Positions 8,222 to 17,042 of a stretch of 64,000 nucleotides of DNA are shown piece after piece. The notes under the pieces were generated by a model. The model was not told the DNA's origin and ran no database searches. It saw only the letters and a program-made list of their open reading frames with translations. Origin of the DNA: CAXXOK01 sp963675925 (lineage in GTDB: Bacteria > Bacillota > Clostridia > Christensenellales > Aristaeellaceae); contig CAXXIB010000004.1 in assembly GCA_963675925.2 (NCBI GenBank), positions 186,001-250,000 on the forward strand. The letters are read 5' to 3'. Both the position numbers and the translations under genes were made by a program. How positions within the stretch are numbered: the first letter of the stretch is position 1; each line of letters opens with the position of its first letter.

Positions 8222-8235
8222 TGTGCTCGAGCACA
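8222..8235 (+). promoter_or_regulatory. Perfect palindromic LacI-family operator in the importer leader
   Basis: TGTGCTCGAGCACA is a perfect 14-bp palindrome with central CG, about 130 nt downstream of the predicted start and 75 nt before the ATG. It matches the xylA operator (6754-6767) at 13 of 14 positions. A site this far downstream would act as a roadblock, or a second promoter may lie nearer. Confidence 0.75.
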
Positions 8236-8309
8236 GAGAGAAATCGTTTTCAGGATCGTCCGCTAGTGTCGATCTCGAAATAAAAACAAAAAAGGGAGTG
8301 TATTCTACT

Positions 8310-9365
8310 ATGAAAAAGATCCTTGCCCTCGTACTGACCCTCGTGCTGGTCATGGGTGCTGTTGGCACCGCCATGGCAGCAGGCAAAGTCGGCATCTCGA
8401 TGCCCACCAAGAGCTTGCAGCGCTGGAACGAAGACGGTAGCTATCTGGAGACCAAGTTCCAGGAAGCCGGTTACGAAGTTGAGCTGCAGTATGCAGGCGA
8501 CAACGACGTACCCACCCAGATTGCTCAGCTGGAAACCATGCTCCTCAACGGCTGTGACGTTTTAGTCATCACCGCCATTGAAGCCACTGCTCTTGGCACG
8601 GTGCTCGCCACCGCCAAAGATCTGGGCGTCAAAGTCGTGTGTCACGATCGCATCATCATGGACACCCCGGCTGTTGACTACTATGCCACCTTCGACAACT
8701 TCCAGGTTGGCGAAATTCAGGGCCAGTATGTTGTAGATACCCTCGGTCTTGCCGAAGGCAAAGGCCCCTACAACATCGAATTCCTCGCTGGCGACCCCGG
8801 TGACAACAACGCAACCTACTTCTTCAACGGTGCCATGTCCAAAGTGCAGGAGTACCTGGACAATGGTCAGCTGATCTGTGTCAGCGGCCAGACCGAATTT
8901 GATCAGGTTGCCACCCCTTCTTGGAAAACCGAGACCGCCCAGGCCCGTATGGACGATATCATTGCGGCCTACTATTCCGATGGCACCGCGCTGGACGTGG
9001 TTCTCTGCTCCAACGACTCCACCGCCCAGGGCGCAACCAACGCACTGGTCGCCGCAGGCTTTGAAGCCGGCGAAGACTATCCCGTCATCACCGGTCAGGA
9101 CTGCGACATCGCCAGCATGAAGAACATTCTTAAAGGCCTGCAGTCCATGTCCATCTTCAAGGACACCCGCATCCTGGCGGCCCGCACGGTCACGATCGTC
9201 AACTCCATTTTGGCAGGCGAAGAAGTTGAGACCAACGCTGTTGTAAGCAACAACGTCCTCGATGTGCCTACCTATTATGCCACCCCGCTGTTTGCAGATG
9301 CTAACAACTACGAAGAACTGCTGATCGACAGCGGCTACTACACGGCAGACCAGCTGGCCGACTAA
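8310..9365 (+). CDS. chvE: Sugar ABC importer substrate-binding protein (ChvE/XylF type)
   Basis: Extracytoplasmic sugar-binding protein of 351 residues. A signal peptide (MKKILALVLTLVLVMG, probable cleavage after TAMA) is followed by a type I periplasmic-binding fold: KVGISMPTKSLQRWNEDG at the mature N-terminus, CDVLVITAIEATALG, FNNFQVGE-like FDNFQVGEIQGQYV, and GQDCDIASMKNIL. The pattern fits the ChvE/multiple-monosaccharide group and is close to XylF. I chose ATG 8310 because GGGAG precedes it and the signal peptide begins there. There is no lipobox cysteine, unusual for a Gram-positive binding protein. Given xylA-xylB next door and the shared operator, xylose or related aldoses are the likely ligand. 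Confidence 0.88.
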   Translation: MKKILALVLTLVLVMGAVGTAMAAGKVGISMPTKSLQRWNEDGSYLETKFQEAGYEVELQYAGDNDVPTQIAQLETMLLNGCDVLVITAIEATALGTVLATAKDLGVKVVCHDRIIMDTPAVDYYATFDNFQVGEIQGQYVVDTLGLAEGKGPYNIEFLAGDPGDNNATYFFNGAMSKVQEYLDNGQLICVSGQTEFDQVATPSWKTETAQARMDDIIAAYYSDGTALDVVLCSNDSTAQGATNALVAAGFEAGEDYPVITGQDCDIASMKNILKGLQSMSIFKDTRILAARTVTIVNSILAGEEVETNAVVSNNVLDVPTYYATPLFADANNYEELLIDSGYYTADQLAD

Positions 9366-9412
9366 ATCATCAACTGGTTGTCAGGGCAGACCTGAGGGTT
9401 CGCCCATTCGAC

Positions 9413-9439
9413 GGGGAGATGGCACCCTGCCATCTCCCC
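9413..9439 (+). repeat. Perfect intercistronic hairpin after the binding-protein gene
   Basis: Arms GGGGAGATGGCA / TGCCATCTCCCC (12 bp) around a CCC loop, 47 nt past the stop and just before the ATPase gene. There is no T-run. Such hairpins often stabilise the upstream binding-protein message relative to the membrane components. Confidence 0.7.
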
Positions 9440-9464
9440 TTCCAGTAACTAAGGAGAATGCGTA

Positions 9465-11018
9465 ATGGCATCGACGATCCTGCGGATGGAAAACATTACG
9501 AAGCTATTCCCCGGCGTCAAGGCGCTGGATAATGTCAATATCGACGTGACGGAAGGCGAAATTCACGCCATTGTGGGCGAAAACGGCGCAGGCAAATCTA
9601 CGCTGATGAATGTCCTTTCGGGTATTTACCCCTATGGCTCGTATACCGGCGAGGTGTACTACAACAATGAACTATGCGCCTTTAAAAGCATTAAGGATTC
9701 CGAACGACGGGGCATCGCCATCATCCATCAGGAGCTGGCGCTGGTGCCCTTTCTCAGCATTGCCGAAAACATGTACCTGGGCAACGAGCGCGATACCGCC
9801 GGCGTAATTAACTGGGACCTGACCAATCAACAGGCCGCCAAGTTTATGAAAGTCGTCGGTCTCAACGAATCCCCCCGGACACTTATCAAGGATATCGGCA
9901 TGGGCAAGCAGCAGCTGGTGGAAATCGCTAAAGCACTGACCAAGGACGTTAAACTGCTCATTTTGGACGAACCGACTTCGTCGCTGAATGAAAACGACGT
10001 CAAAAAGCTGCTGGACCTGCTGATCGAATTTAAGAATGAACATGGGATCACATCGATCATCATTTCCCATAAACTCAACGAAATCGAATACTGCGCCGAC
10101 CGCATTACCATCATCCGCGATGGTAAGTCCATCGAAACGCTGGACAAAACGGTGGACGAAATTAGCGAGCCGCGCATTATCAAGGGTATGGTCGGCCGTG
10201 AAATGACCAACCGTTTCCCAAAGCGCGAGCAGGTGGATGTGGGCGATGTAGCCTTTGAAATCAAAGACTGGACGGTCTACCACCCGCTGTATTCGGACAA
10301 GAAGGTTGTCGATAACGTATCCATGCAGCTTCGCCATGGCGAAGTGGTGGGCGTTGCGGGGCTGATCGGTGCAGGGCGCACAGAGCTTGCCATGTCGGTG
10401 TTTGGCAAATCCTATGGCCAGAAAATCAGCGGTCAGACGCTGATTGACGGCAAACCCGTTCGTATGAACAACATATCCCAGGCCATTCAACACGGTCTGG
10501 CTTATGTGACTGAAGACCGCAAGGGCAACGGGTTGGTGATCTCCAACTCCATTAAACATAACGTGACACTGTCGCGTATGGAATTTGTATCCAATCACTC
10601 CATCATTGATGAAGATTTGGAGGCTATCCGCGCCAAGGAACAAAAGGAAAAGCTGGACATTAAAGCCCCGTCAGTGGAACAACTGGTGGGCAACCTGTCC
10701 GGTGGTAACCAGCAAAAGGTGCTGCTTGGTAAATGGATTTTTGCCAAGCCGGACATCCTGATTCTGGACGAACCCACCCGCGGTGTGGACGTAGGCGCGA
10801 AATACGAAATTTACCAGATTATCAACCAGCTGGCTGCCAATGGCAAAGCCGTGTTGATGATCTCCTCGGAGCTGCCGGAGCTGCTGGGGATGTGTGACCG
10901 GATCTATGTGATGAACGAAAGCAAACTGATTGCCGAGTTTTCACGGGAAGACGCTTCGCAAGAAGCGATTATGGGCTGCATTTTGCAAGCCAGCAATAAG
11001 GGGGAAATCAGCGCATGA
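9465..11018 (+). CDS. gguA: Sugar ABC importer ATP-binding protein, two ABC domains (GguA/MmsA type)
   Basis: Cytoplasmic tandem ATPase of 517 residues that powers monosaccharide import. The first domain has Walker A GENGAGKST near residue 38 and Walker B LLILDEPTSSL near 165. Where the canonical signature motif would be, it reads DIGMGKQQLVEIAKAL, as is usual for the first half of these sugar ATPases. The second domain keeps LSGGNQQKVLLGKW and ILILDEPTRGVDVGAKYEIY but has a degenerate P-loop (GLIGAGRTEL), again the family norm. The YPYGSYTGEVYYN segment after Walker A is typical of the MmsA/GguA branch. AAGGAG precedes the ATG. Its stop overlaps the permease start as ATGA. Confidence 0.93.
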   Translation: MASTILRMENITKLFPGVKALDNVNIDVTEGEIHAIVGENGAGKSTLMNVLSGIYPYGSYTGEVYYNNELCAFKSIKDSERRGIAIIHQELALVPFLSIAENMYLGNERDTAGVINWDLTNQQAAKFMKVVGLNESPRTLIKDIGMGKQQLVEIAKALTKDVKLLILDEPTSSLNENDVKKLLDLLIEFKNEHGITSIIISHKLNEIEYCADRITIIRDGKSIETLDKTVDEISEPRIIKGMVGREMTNRFPKREQVDVGDVAFEIKDWTVYHPLYSDKKVVDNVSMQLRHGEVVGVAGLIGAGRTELAMSVFGKSYGQKISGQTLIDGKPVRMNNISQAIQHGLAYVTEDRKGNGLVISNSIKHNVTLSRMEFVSNHSIIDEDLEAIRAKEQKEKLDIKAPSVEQLVGNLSGGNQQKVLLGKWIFAKPDILILDEPTRGVDVGAKYEIYQIINQLAANGKAVLMISSELPELLGMCDRIYVMNESKLIAEFSREDASQEAIMGCILQASNKGEISA

Positions 11019-12253
11019 ACAAGGCTCTCACAGCTGTGAAAAGCAACCTGAAACAATATTCGATGATGCTGGCGCTGGTGTTCATCGTCATCATGTTTCA
11101 GATCCTGACAGGCGGGAAACTGCTGTTTCCCATGAATGTGTACAACATTATCAACCAGAACGCCTACATTGTCATTCTGGCCATCGGTATGCTGCTGTGC
11201 ATACTGGGCAGCGGCTCCATCGACCTTTCGGTCGGTTCTGTGGTCGGCGTGGTTGGCGCGTGTGCCGGCGTGTTCATTATGAAATGGAAATTGGACCCCT
11301 ATCTGTCCATCCTGCTGTGCATGGGCGTTGGCATCCTGATTGGTATGTGGCAGGGCTTCTGGATTGCGTATGTGAAAATCCCGGCCTTCATCGTCACGCT
11401 GGCGGGCATGCTGGTGTTCCGCGGCGCAACGCTATTAATCCTCCAGGGCGGCAAGGCCATTCCCGTGTTCCCGCCGGAGTACAAGCAGTTCTTCGTAGGT
11501 ACGACACCAGAGTTCATCGGCACCTGGACGATATTTGGCGTGAAGCTATACTTAACGTGCTTCCTGCTGGGCGTGCTGATTGCGCTGGCATACTGCCTGT
11601 TGCAGATAATCTCCAACCAGTCTAAAAAGCGCAAGGGCTACGAGTACAGCTCGACCGGCGCGCTCATCACCCGCATGGTCATCATCTCGGCCATTATCAT
11701 CTGGTTCTTCACGCTGCTGGCCCGTTACAAGGGCATTCCTGCGGTGCTGCTGGTACTGGGTGTCATTGCCGCCGCGTATACCTTTATTACCAATAAAACT
11801 GTGCTTGGCCGCCATATCTACGCCATGGGCGGCAATGCAAAAGCCGCCAGATTGTCGGGTGTGAAAACCGACCGGCTGATGTTCTTCAGCTATATGAACA
11901 TGGGGCTTCTGGCCGGTATTGCCGGCATGGTGTTCGCCGCCCGCCTGGACAGCGCTACCCCCATGGCCGGTGATGGCTTTGAGCTGGATGCGATCGGCGC
12001 GTGCTTCATTGGTGGCGCAAGTGCATACGGCGGCATCGGCACGGTAAGCGGTACGGTAATCGGCGCACTGATTATGGGTATTCTTAACAATGGTATGAAC
12101 ATCATTGGTATGGACTCCAATGTCCAGCGCCTGGTCAAGGGTCTGGTGCTGCTGGCGGCCGTCGCGTTCGACGTGATGAGCCAAGGCCACGTTGCACTGC
12201 CTTCGTTCCTGCGTTTTGGGAAGAATAAACCCGAAAAAGTCGTCACGGGCTGA
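11015..12253 (+). CDS. gguB: Sugar ABC importer permease (GguB/MmsB type)
   Basis: Integral membrane permease of 412 residues from the RbsC/XylH family, with about ten hydrophobic segments. Recognisable family stretches are ILAIGMLLCILGSGSIDLSVGSVVG near the N-terminal third, PAFIVTLAGMLVFRGATLLI, and YAMGGNAKAARLSGV followed by AARLDSATPMAGDGFELDAIGACFIGGAS (split here by other residues). Extra hydrophobic material in the middle makes it longer than RbsC, as usual for the multiple-monosaccharide subgroup. The start overlaps the ATPase stop by 4 nt, and a terminator follows 24 nt after its own stop, so it closes the operon. Confidence 0.92.
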   Translation: MNKALTAVKSNLKQYSMMLALVFIVIMFQILTGGKLLFPMNVYNIINQNAYIVILAIGMLLCILGSGSIDLSVGSVVGVVGACAGVFIMKWKLDPYLSILLCMGVGILIGMWQGFWIAYVKIPAFIVTLAGMLVFRGATLLILQGGKAIPVFPPEYKQFFVGTTPEFIGTWTIFGVKLYLTCFLLGVLIALAYCLLQIISNQSKKRKGYEYSSTGALITRMVIISAIIIWFFTLLARYKGIPAVLLVLGVIAAAYTFITNKTVLGRHIYAMGGNAKAARLSGVKTDRLMFFSYMNMGLLAGIAGMVFAARLDSATPMAGDGFELDAIGACFIGGASAYGGIGTVSGTVIGALIMGILNNGMNIIGMDSNVQRLVKGLVLLAAVAFDVMSQGHVALPSFLRFGKNKPEKVVTG

Positions 12254-12276
12254 GCTCACTCGCCCGCTGATGTAAA

Positions 12277-12310
12277 AAACTGCCGTTTCGCATGAAACGG
12301 CAGTTTATTT
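12277..12310 (+). terminator. Rho-independent terminator of the sugar importer operon
   Basis: A perfect 13-bp stem (AAACTGCCGTTTC / GAAACGGCAGTTT) with a 4-nt GCAT loop, then TTTATTTTA. Confidence 0.88.
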
Positions 12311-12370
12311 TATGGTATACTATCGGATATACGTCATTTACGGGCACGAATGCCTGAAAGGATAAGCATT

Positions 12371-13525
12371 GTGGACAAGAATCTAACCGTTCTAACCTAT
12401 GAAGACAAGGAGATCATTCTGGTCGGCACGGCGCATGTCTCAAAGGACAGCGCAGCGCTGGTCAAGGAAGTGATCGAAGAGCACCAACCCGACAGCGTAT
12501 GCGTTGAGCTGGATACCGAGCGCTATCAAGCGATTCAGAACCCCAAAGCATGGGAAAGCACCGATGTTGTCAAGGTGATTAAAACCAGGAAAACCGGCTT
12601 CCTGCTGGCAAGCCTGGCCCTTGGCTCCTACCAAAAGCGCATTGCCAAGAAGCTGAACGTGGCTGTCGGCGGGGAAATGATGCAGGGCATTGAAAGCGCC
12701 AAGGAAATCGGTGCGCAGTTGGTGCTGGCCGACCGCAACATCCAAACCACGTTCCTTCGCATCTGGCGCAAGCTGAACCTGTGGGAAAAAGCAAAGCTGG
12801 TCATCAGCCTGTTCGCCTCCGAAGGGGATGAAGAAGATATCACCGACGATATGCTCAACAAGCTGCTGGAGACCGATATTCTGGAAGCCGTGCTTTCGGA
12901 TATGCGCAAACAATTCCCCAAAATCGGCGATATTTTAATCAGCGAACGCGACCAGTACCTGGCCGCGAAGATCAAGACCGCACCCGGCAAAAAGGTCGTA
13001 GCGATTCTGGGCGGCGCGCATGTGCCCGGTGTCAAAGAAGAGATATTCAAGGAACGCGACCTCGCAGAGATTTCCACGGTCCCCAAGAAAAAGCCTTACG
13101 GCAAGATCTTCGGGTGGACGCTTTCGGTCGCGATTATCGGGCTGATCGTGTATGGCTTCTTCGTCAACACCGAAACGGGCCTGCGCCAGCTATCCTCCTG
13201 GGTGCTGTGGAACGGCGGTCTGGCGGCACTGCTGGTCGCACTGTCGGCCCCCCATCCCTTGAGTATTCTAACGGCGTTTGTCGCCGCACCGATTACCTCG
13301 CTGAACCCTATGCTCGCCTGCGGCTGGTTTGCCGGGCTAACCCAAGCCGCCGTGCGCAAACCCACCGTGCAGGATGTGCTCAACGTGCACAAGGACATCT
13401 TCAGTTTCAAAGGGTTTTTCAAAAACCGCTTTTTAAAAGCTTTGGTCGTGGTGGTGCTGGGCAACATCGGCTCCAGCATAGGCACCTATATCGCTGGGAT
13501 CGATATTATCAAGAATCTGTTTTAA
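12371..13525 (+). CDS. traB: TraB-family membrane protein
   Basis: A 384-residue member of the TraB/PrgY/GumN superfamily. The N-terminal domain carries the two conserved motifs, VGTAHVSKDSA (GxxH type) near residue 18 and the ILGGAHVPG (GGAH) motif near residue 216. Three or four hydrophobic segments fill the C-terminal 130 residues (IFGWTLSVAIIGLIVYGFF and others). The enterococcal TraB/PrgY protein blocks pheromone activity; the superfamily is thought to be hydrolytic or peptidase-like, but the chromosomal role is unknown. I chose GTG 12371 because AAAGGA lies 8 nt before it; the upstream ATG at 12350 has no ribosome binding site. It is a single-gene unit between two terminators. Confidence 0.85.
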   Translation: MDKNLTVLTYEDKEIILVGTAHVSKDSAALVKEVIEEHQPDSVCVELDTERYQAIQNPKAWESTDVVKVIKTRKTGFLLASLALGSYQKRIAKKLNVAVGGEMMQGIESAKEIGAQLVLADRNIQTTFLRIWRKLNLWEKAKLVISLFASEGDEEDITDDMLNKLLETDILEAVLSDMRKQFPKIGDILISERDQYLAAKIKTAPGKKVVAILGGAHVPGVKEEIFKERDLAEISTVPKKKPYGKIFGWTLSVAIIGLIVYGFFVNTETGLRQLSSWVLWNGGLAALLVALSAPHPLSILTAFVAAPITSLNPMLACGWFAGLTQAAVRKPTVQDVLNVHKDIFSFKGFFKNRFLKALVVVVLGNIGSSIGTYIAGIDIIKNLF

Positions 13526-13536
13526 GCTTCATGAAA

Positions 13537-13569
13537 AAAGCCCCGCCGCAATGCGGCGGGGCTTTTTTT
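13537..13569. terminator. Bidirectional terminator between traB and the envelope operon
   Basis: An 11-bp GC-rich stem (AGCCCCGCCGC / GCGGCGGGGCT) is flanked by an A-run on the left and TTTTTTT on the right. It serves the convergent traB gene and the GT2 gene. Confidence 0.93.
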
Positions 13570-13575
13570 AATGCT

Positions 13576-14544
13576 TTATTCGTCTATTACCGGATCGGCC
13601 TTGCTTTCATTCAGGTACCGGTCGATGACAAAGCGCGGACGGCGCTTGGTTTCGGAGTAGATCTTGCCGATGTACTCCCCGATAACCCCCAGGGATAACA
13701 GCTGAATGCCGCCGATCATCCAGATCGACGCTACGGTGCTGGCCCAGCCGCTGACCGCCCTGCCAACAATCCACGAAATCAGGGTGTAAATCAGCATCAG
13801 CATGGAAATGATAAACACCACAATCCCCAGCGCTGTAATCAGCCGCAGGGGTTTGACGGAAAAACTGGTAATCCCGTCCACCGCAAATGCGAGCATTTTT
13901 TTCAGCGGATATTTGCTTTCTCCCGCAAAGCGTTCATTGCGGTCGTAATACACCACCCCGGTTTGGAATCCCACCAGCGGTGCAATGCCGCGCAGGAACA
14001 GGTTCACTTCGCTAAACTGGGCAAGCGCGTCCAGTGCACGTTTGCTCATCAGCCTGTAGTCGGCATGGTTATACATAATATCCACGCCAAGGCCCTTCAT
14101 CAGCTTGTAAAACAGCAACGCTGTGCGGCGTTTGAAAAACGTGTCGCTCTTGCGCTTTTTACGCACGCCATATACCACATCACAACCATTTTCATACTCA
14201 TGTAAAAACTGGTCGATGGCGTCCATATCATCCTGCAAGTCGGCGTCCATGGAAATGCTGACATCGCAATGCTTGCGCGCCGTCATCAGTCCGGCCAGCA
14301 GCGCGTTTTGGTGCCCGCGGTTACGGCTGAGCTTCAGCCCTTCAAACAGAGGATTGCGCTTGTGAAGCTCGGCGATGGTCTGCCATGTATTATCCTTGCT
14401 GCCATCGTCCACCAGCAGCACACGGCTGTCCTCGCCGCAAAGTCCGGCGCTGACCAGCTGCTGTATTTTCGCTTCCAGGCGTTTGGCCGTCTCCGGTAAA
14501 ACCTGTTCCTCGTTATAACAGGGAATGACGATCATCAGTTTCAT
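13576..14544 (-). CDS. GT2 glycosyltransferase, polyprenyl-phosphate sugar synthase type (GtrB/DPM1-like)
   Basis: A 322-residue family 2 glycosyltransferase that probably transfers a sugar from an NDP-sugar to a polyprenyl phosphate on the inner membrane face. The GT-A domain covers about residues 1-230: MIVIPCYNEEQVLPE at the N-terminus, VLLVDDGSKDNTW near 49, SRNRGHQNALLAG near 80, and SMDADLQDD (DxD) near 103. Two hydrophobic segments follow at about 238-265 and 275-300, then the basic tail KRRPRFVI typical of GtrB/YkoT. I chose ATG 14544 because GAGGAG precedes it by 8 nt and the ATG overlaps the caspase gene stop (ATGA). Last gene of the polA operon. Confidence 0.88.
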   Translation of the reverse strand: MKLMIVIPCYNEEQVLPETAKRLEAKIQQLVSAGLCGEDSRVLLVDDGSKDNTWQTIAELHKRNPLFEGLKLSRNRGHQNALLAGLMTARKHCDVSISMDADLQDDMDAIDQFLHEYENGCDVVYGVRKKRKSDTFFKRRTALLFYKLMKGLGVDIMYNHADYRLMSKRALDALAQFSEVNLFLRGIAPLVGFQTGVVYYDRNERFAGESKYPLKKMLAFAVDGITSFSVKPLRLITALGIVVFIISMLMLIYTLISWIVGRAVSGWASTVASIWMIGGIQLLSLGVIGEYIGKIYSETKRRPRFVIDRYLNESKADPVIDE

Positions 14545-16040
14545 AGCCCGGTCTCCTCTTCTGCGTGTGTGATTGCAATGGGTTTGCTTTGCGCCGTAAA
14601 CACGGCATCCCCCATCCATCCTTCCACAACAATGCGGTATTCTCCTTGCGGTACAGGCGCGCTGTTTCGGTCCGTTCCGTTCCAGTAATAGCAGCTTCCA
14701 TCCGGCACAATCCCAAGCGGGCGCGTGGCCGCGCGGTAGCTGAGGCGCGCGACCGTCTCATCATCCACGCCAACGACCTTCACGCTCAATGCACAGGGGT
14801 AGTTGTGTTCAATGAAAATCGGCAGCTCGGCGCCGTCTCCAAGCTCGAAACGCTCCGGCACAGTCACGGCCATTTGCAGCTCGCCCTGCGACGGTGTGAT
14901 GGCAATCACATGCCCTGTCTGCACGGTCAGCTGCCCGCCTTCCATAGATAGCAGCTGCACCAGTACATACCCGTACAAGTCTTCCACATCCTGCTTGAGC
15001 GAAATGGTTCGTCTCTTGCGCCCCGGCTGCATTGCCCCGGCCAGCTCACCAAACGCCGTGTAGCGCTCGGAATCGTCGTAATACAGCTCCGCTTCGTTAA
15101 ACTGCCATTCCCCGTCGCGGCGGTAAACAATCTGATAAGCAACACGCACAGGGCGCAGCACCGTATATGACAGGGTCAGGCTTTCATCAGGCTGCATGCT
15201 ATCGCCTTCAAACACCACATCCACCACTGCCGCACGATCTCTTTGGTCTTCGGTGTCGGGGTCATAGGCGAAAATCACCGTATTGTCGACCTGCGGATAC
15301 ACCTGCGGCGTAGAGGCACCGTGGTTTTGCAGCAAGAAGCTGTACAGCTCCTCCAGCGTTACCTTGCCGTTTCGGTTACGGTCGGCAGGGTAGCCCCAGC
15401 GCGGGCTCAAGCCCTGGGTCATGCTTTGGGTAAAGTAGAACGAACCCTGTGCCATATCCTTCTGTCCGTTCCAGTACCAGCTGGCTTCCATCGCCCCGGA
15501 ACTTGTCAGTACCTTGCACCGCGGGGAATGAAACGGCAGGGGTTTCGGTTGCTTGCGCATTCCTTTGCCGATAAACGCCCCTGAAAAACAGGCATCCATC
15601 AAAATCAGGTTGACACCCTCAATATCCGAAAGCATGGCTTCCAGTTCCTGCGCCGTTAGGGCTTCCTCGGTCTTGCCGTCGCTCAGCAGTAGTACGGCGT
15701 TGCCATTTGAATCGTAATCACCGTGTGTGGAAATATAAAGATAGTTTAGGTCGTTTGCATCGGCATCGCCAAACGCTTCCTGTACCCAGTCAGCCAGCAT
15801 CGCTTTGGAGGTGACGGGCCGTTCGGGAATAAAGATGGTTTCAAACGGTAAAATGCTGTTTTGCAGGGTTTTGTATACGTCCTGTATGTTATTAGCCGAC
15901 GAGGGATAGGTGCTTTGCTGCGACACAAACAAGTCCACGCCGATCAACAGGGCACGGTTTTGCTGCACGCTGTCCTCAGCCGCTGCCGGGACGGACAGGC
16001 AGAGCAGGATGATCAACAGGATGCCCGCGATGTTTCGCAT
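14541..16040 (-). CDS. Secreted caspase-family (clan CD, C14-like) cysteine protease
   Basis: A 499-residue exported protein with a signal peptide (MRNIAGILLIILLCLSVPAAA). The caspase-hemoglobinase fold starts at about residue 28 (ALLIGVDLF). The catalytic dyad is visible as His106 in YISTHGDYD and Cys151 in LMDACFSGAF. Downstream, DRNRNGKVTLEE (220-231) has the spacing of an EF-hand calcium loop, common in bacterial metacaspase-like proteins. The C-terminal half (about 250-499) lacks recognisable catalytic motifs and looks beta-rich, perhaps adhesive or inhibitory. GGGAGG lies 6 nt before the ATG. It sits between a CHAP hydrolase gene and a coupled GT2 gene, which suggests an envelope role; its substrates are unknown. 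Confidence 0.84.
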   Translation of the reverse strand: MRNIAGILLIILLCLSVPAAAEDSVQQNRALLIGVDLFVSQQSTYPSSANNIQDVYKTLQNSILPFETIFIPERPVTSKAMLADWVQEAFGDADANDLNYLYISTHGDYDSNGNAVLLLSDGKTEEALTAQELEAMLSDIEGVNLILMDACFSGAFIGKGMRKQPKPLPFHSPRCKVLTSSGAMEASWYWNGQKDMAQGSFYFTQSMTQGLSPRWGYPADRNRNGKVTLEELYSFLLQNHGASTPQVYPQVDNTVIFAYDPDTEDQRDRAAVVDVVFEGDSMQPDESLTLSYTVLRPVRVAYQIVYRRDGEWQFNEAELYYDDSERYTAFGELAGAMQPGRKRRTISLKQDVEDLYGYVLVQLLSMEGGQLTVQTGHVIAITPSQGELQMAVTVPERFELGDGAELPIFIEHNYPCALSVKVVGVDDETVARLSYRAATRPLGIVPDGSCYYWNGTDRNSAPVPQGEYRIVVEGWMGDAVFTAQSKPIAITHAEEETGL

Positions 16041-16064
16041 GCGTATCCTCCCGCGCTGTAATAT

Positions 16065-17027
16065 TTACGGAGTCTCGTTATCGGGAACAACCAGCCAGGC
16101 TTCCGGCTCAAACAGTTCCATCGTATCCACTTCAAAGGCAATGGCCAGCTGTGTCGCCCGGTCGGCGATGCCCGTGGGCGTAATCCCCATTACCGTTCGT
16201 TGAAACTTGGATACGGCGTCGCGTGTATTGCTTAAATAGGTTGAGGTAAAGTGCCGCTCCGCCAAAAACCCGAGCTTACCCAAGTCTTGCTGCAGCTTGA
16301 GCACCTTATCCCCGGTGTTGCCAAACATGATGGTGGTATCCACCACATCGCGCCAGCAACCAAAGCCCAGCACCTGCGAATTATCCAGCGAGTACACCGA
16401 ACGTTTTACGCTGGATGGATTGTTGCCCTCAATTACATGGAGCAGCACGCTGCCATCCTGCGCATACGAGCAGTATTCAATCAGGGCGACATGCACGGTA
16501 TCGCCCGCGCTGTTGTAGCTGAAAAACACCAAATCGCCGGGCAGCGGAATATAGTCGTTTGTCTCCATCATGCCATCTTGATCTTTCAGCCACTGCCGGC
16601 CCCAGCCCGATGCAAACCCGCGCCTATACACAAACCGCCCCCGGGCCATAAACCAGTCCCGCCCGGTGTTCTGCCCCGAGTAATAGGGGTACACGCGTTT
16701 GAGCATATTGTATCCGTGCATCTGGTCGGTCATGTGAACGGTCCAGCAAACGAACTCTGCGCACCATTCCGAGTATGGATCGCCCGCCCACGCGCCGTAT
16801 TTAGAGTAGCCGTCACTGCGCTCGGTATAGCCAATCTCGCCGATGGCCGTACCCAGCAGGTTTTGAATTTCATCCGGTAATTGTCCGGGGTCGATGATGT
16901 GCTCGCCCTGGGCCGTCGCGGTTTCTTCTGGCGCGGCAAACACGGTTTCCTCCGCCGAAGCTACGCCCAGCAACAGGCACAGCGCGGCCAGTGTAGCACA
17001 CAGCAGTTTCCATCGGTTTGGCATCAT
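16065..17027 (-). CDS. Secreted CHAP-domain amidase/endopeptidase with C-terminal peptidoglycan-binding domain
   Basis: A 320-residue exported cell-wall hydrolase. The signal peptide ends near VASA (residue 25). The CHAP/NlpC-like catalytic core shows Cys89 in SEWCAEFVCW and His179 in DTVHVALIEY, with PLPGDLVFFSY between them, the usual order. Residues about 232-295 (MFGNTGDKVLKLQQDLGKLGF to TPTGIADRATQLAI) form a PG_binding_1 repeat. The first of two adjacent ATGs is used; GGCGGG lies 9 nt upstream. Expected to cleave peptidoglycan stem or bridge peptides. It lies 24 nt upstream of the caspase gene and 15 nt downstream of the solute-binding protein gene, in the same operon. Confidence 0.86.
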   Translation of the reverse strand: MMPNRWKLLCATLAALCLLLGVASAEETVFAAPEETATAQGEHIIDPGQLPDEIQNLLGTAIGEIGYTERSDGYSKYGAWAGDPYSEWCAEFVCWTVHMTDQMHGYNMLKRVYPYYSGQNTGRDWFMARGRFVYRRGFASGWGRQWLKDQDGMMETNDYIPLPGDLVFFSYNSAGDTVHVALIEYCSYAQDGSVLLHVIEGNNPSSVKRSVYSLDNSQVLGFGCWRDVVDTTIMFGNTGDKVLKLQQDLGKLGFLAERHFTSTYLSNTRDAVSKFQRTVMGITPTGIADRATQLAIAFEVDTMELFEPEAWLVVPDNETP

Positions 17028-17042
17028 ACTGTCTAACCCGCC

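Noticed and set aside
9672..10643. Open frame of 323 codons antisense to gguA
   Set aside because: Composition and lack of motifs mark it as a shadow of the ABC ATPase gene.
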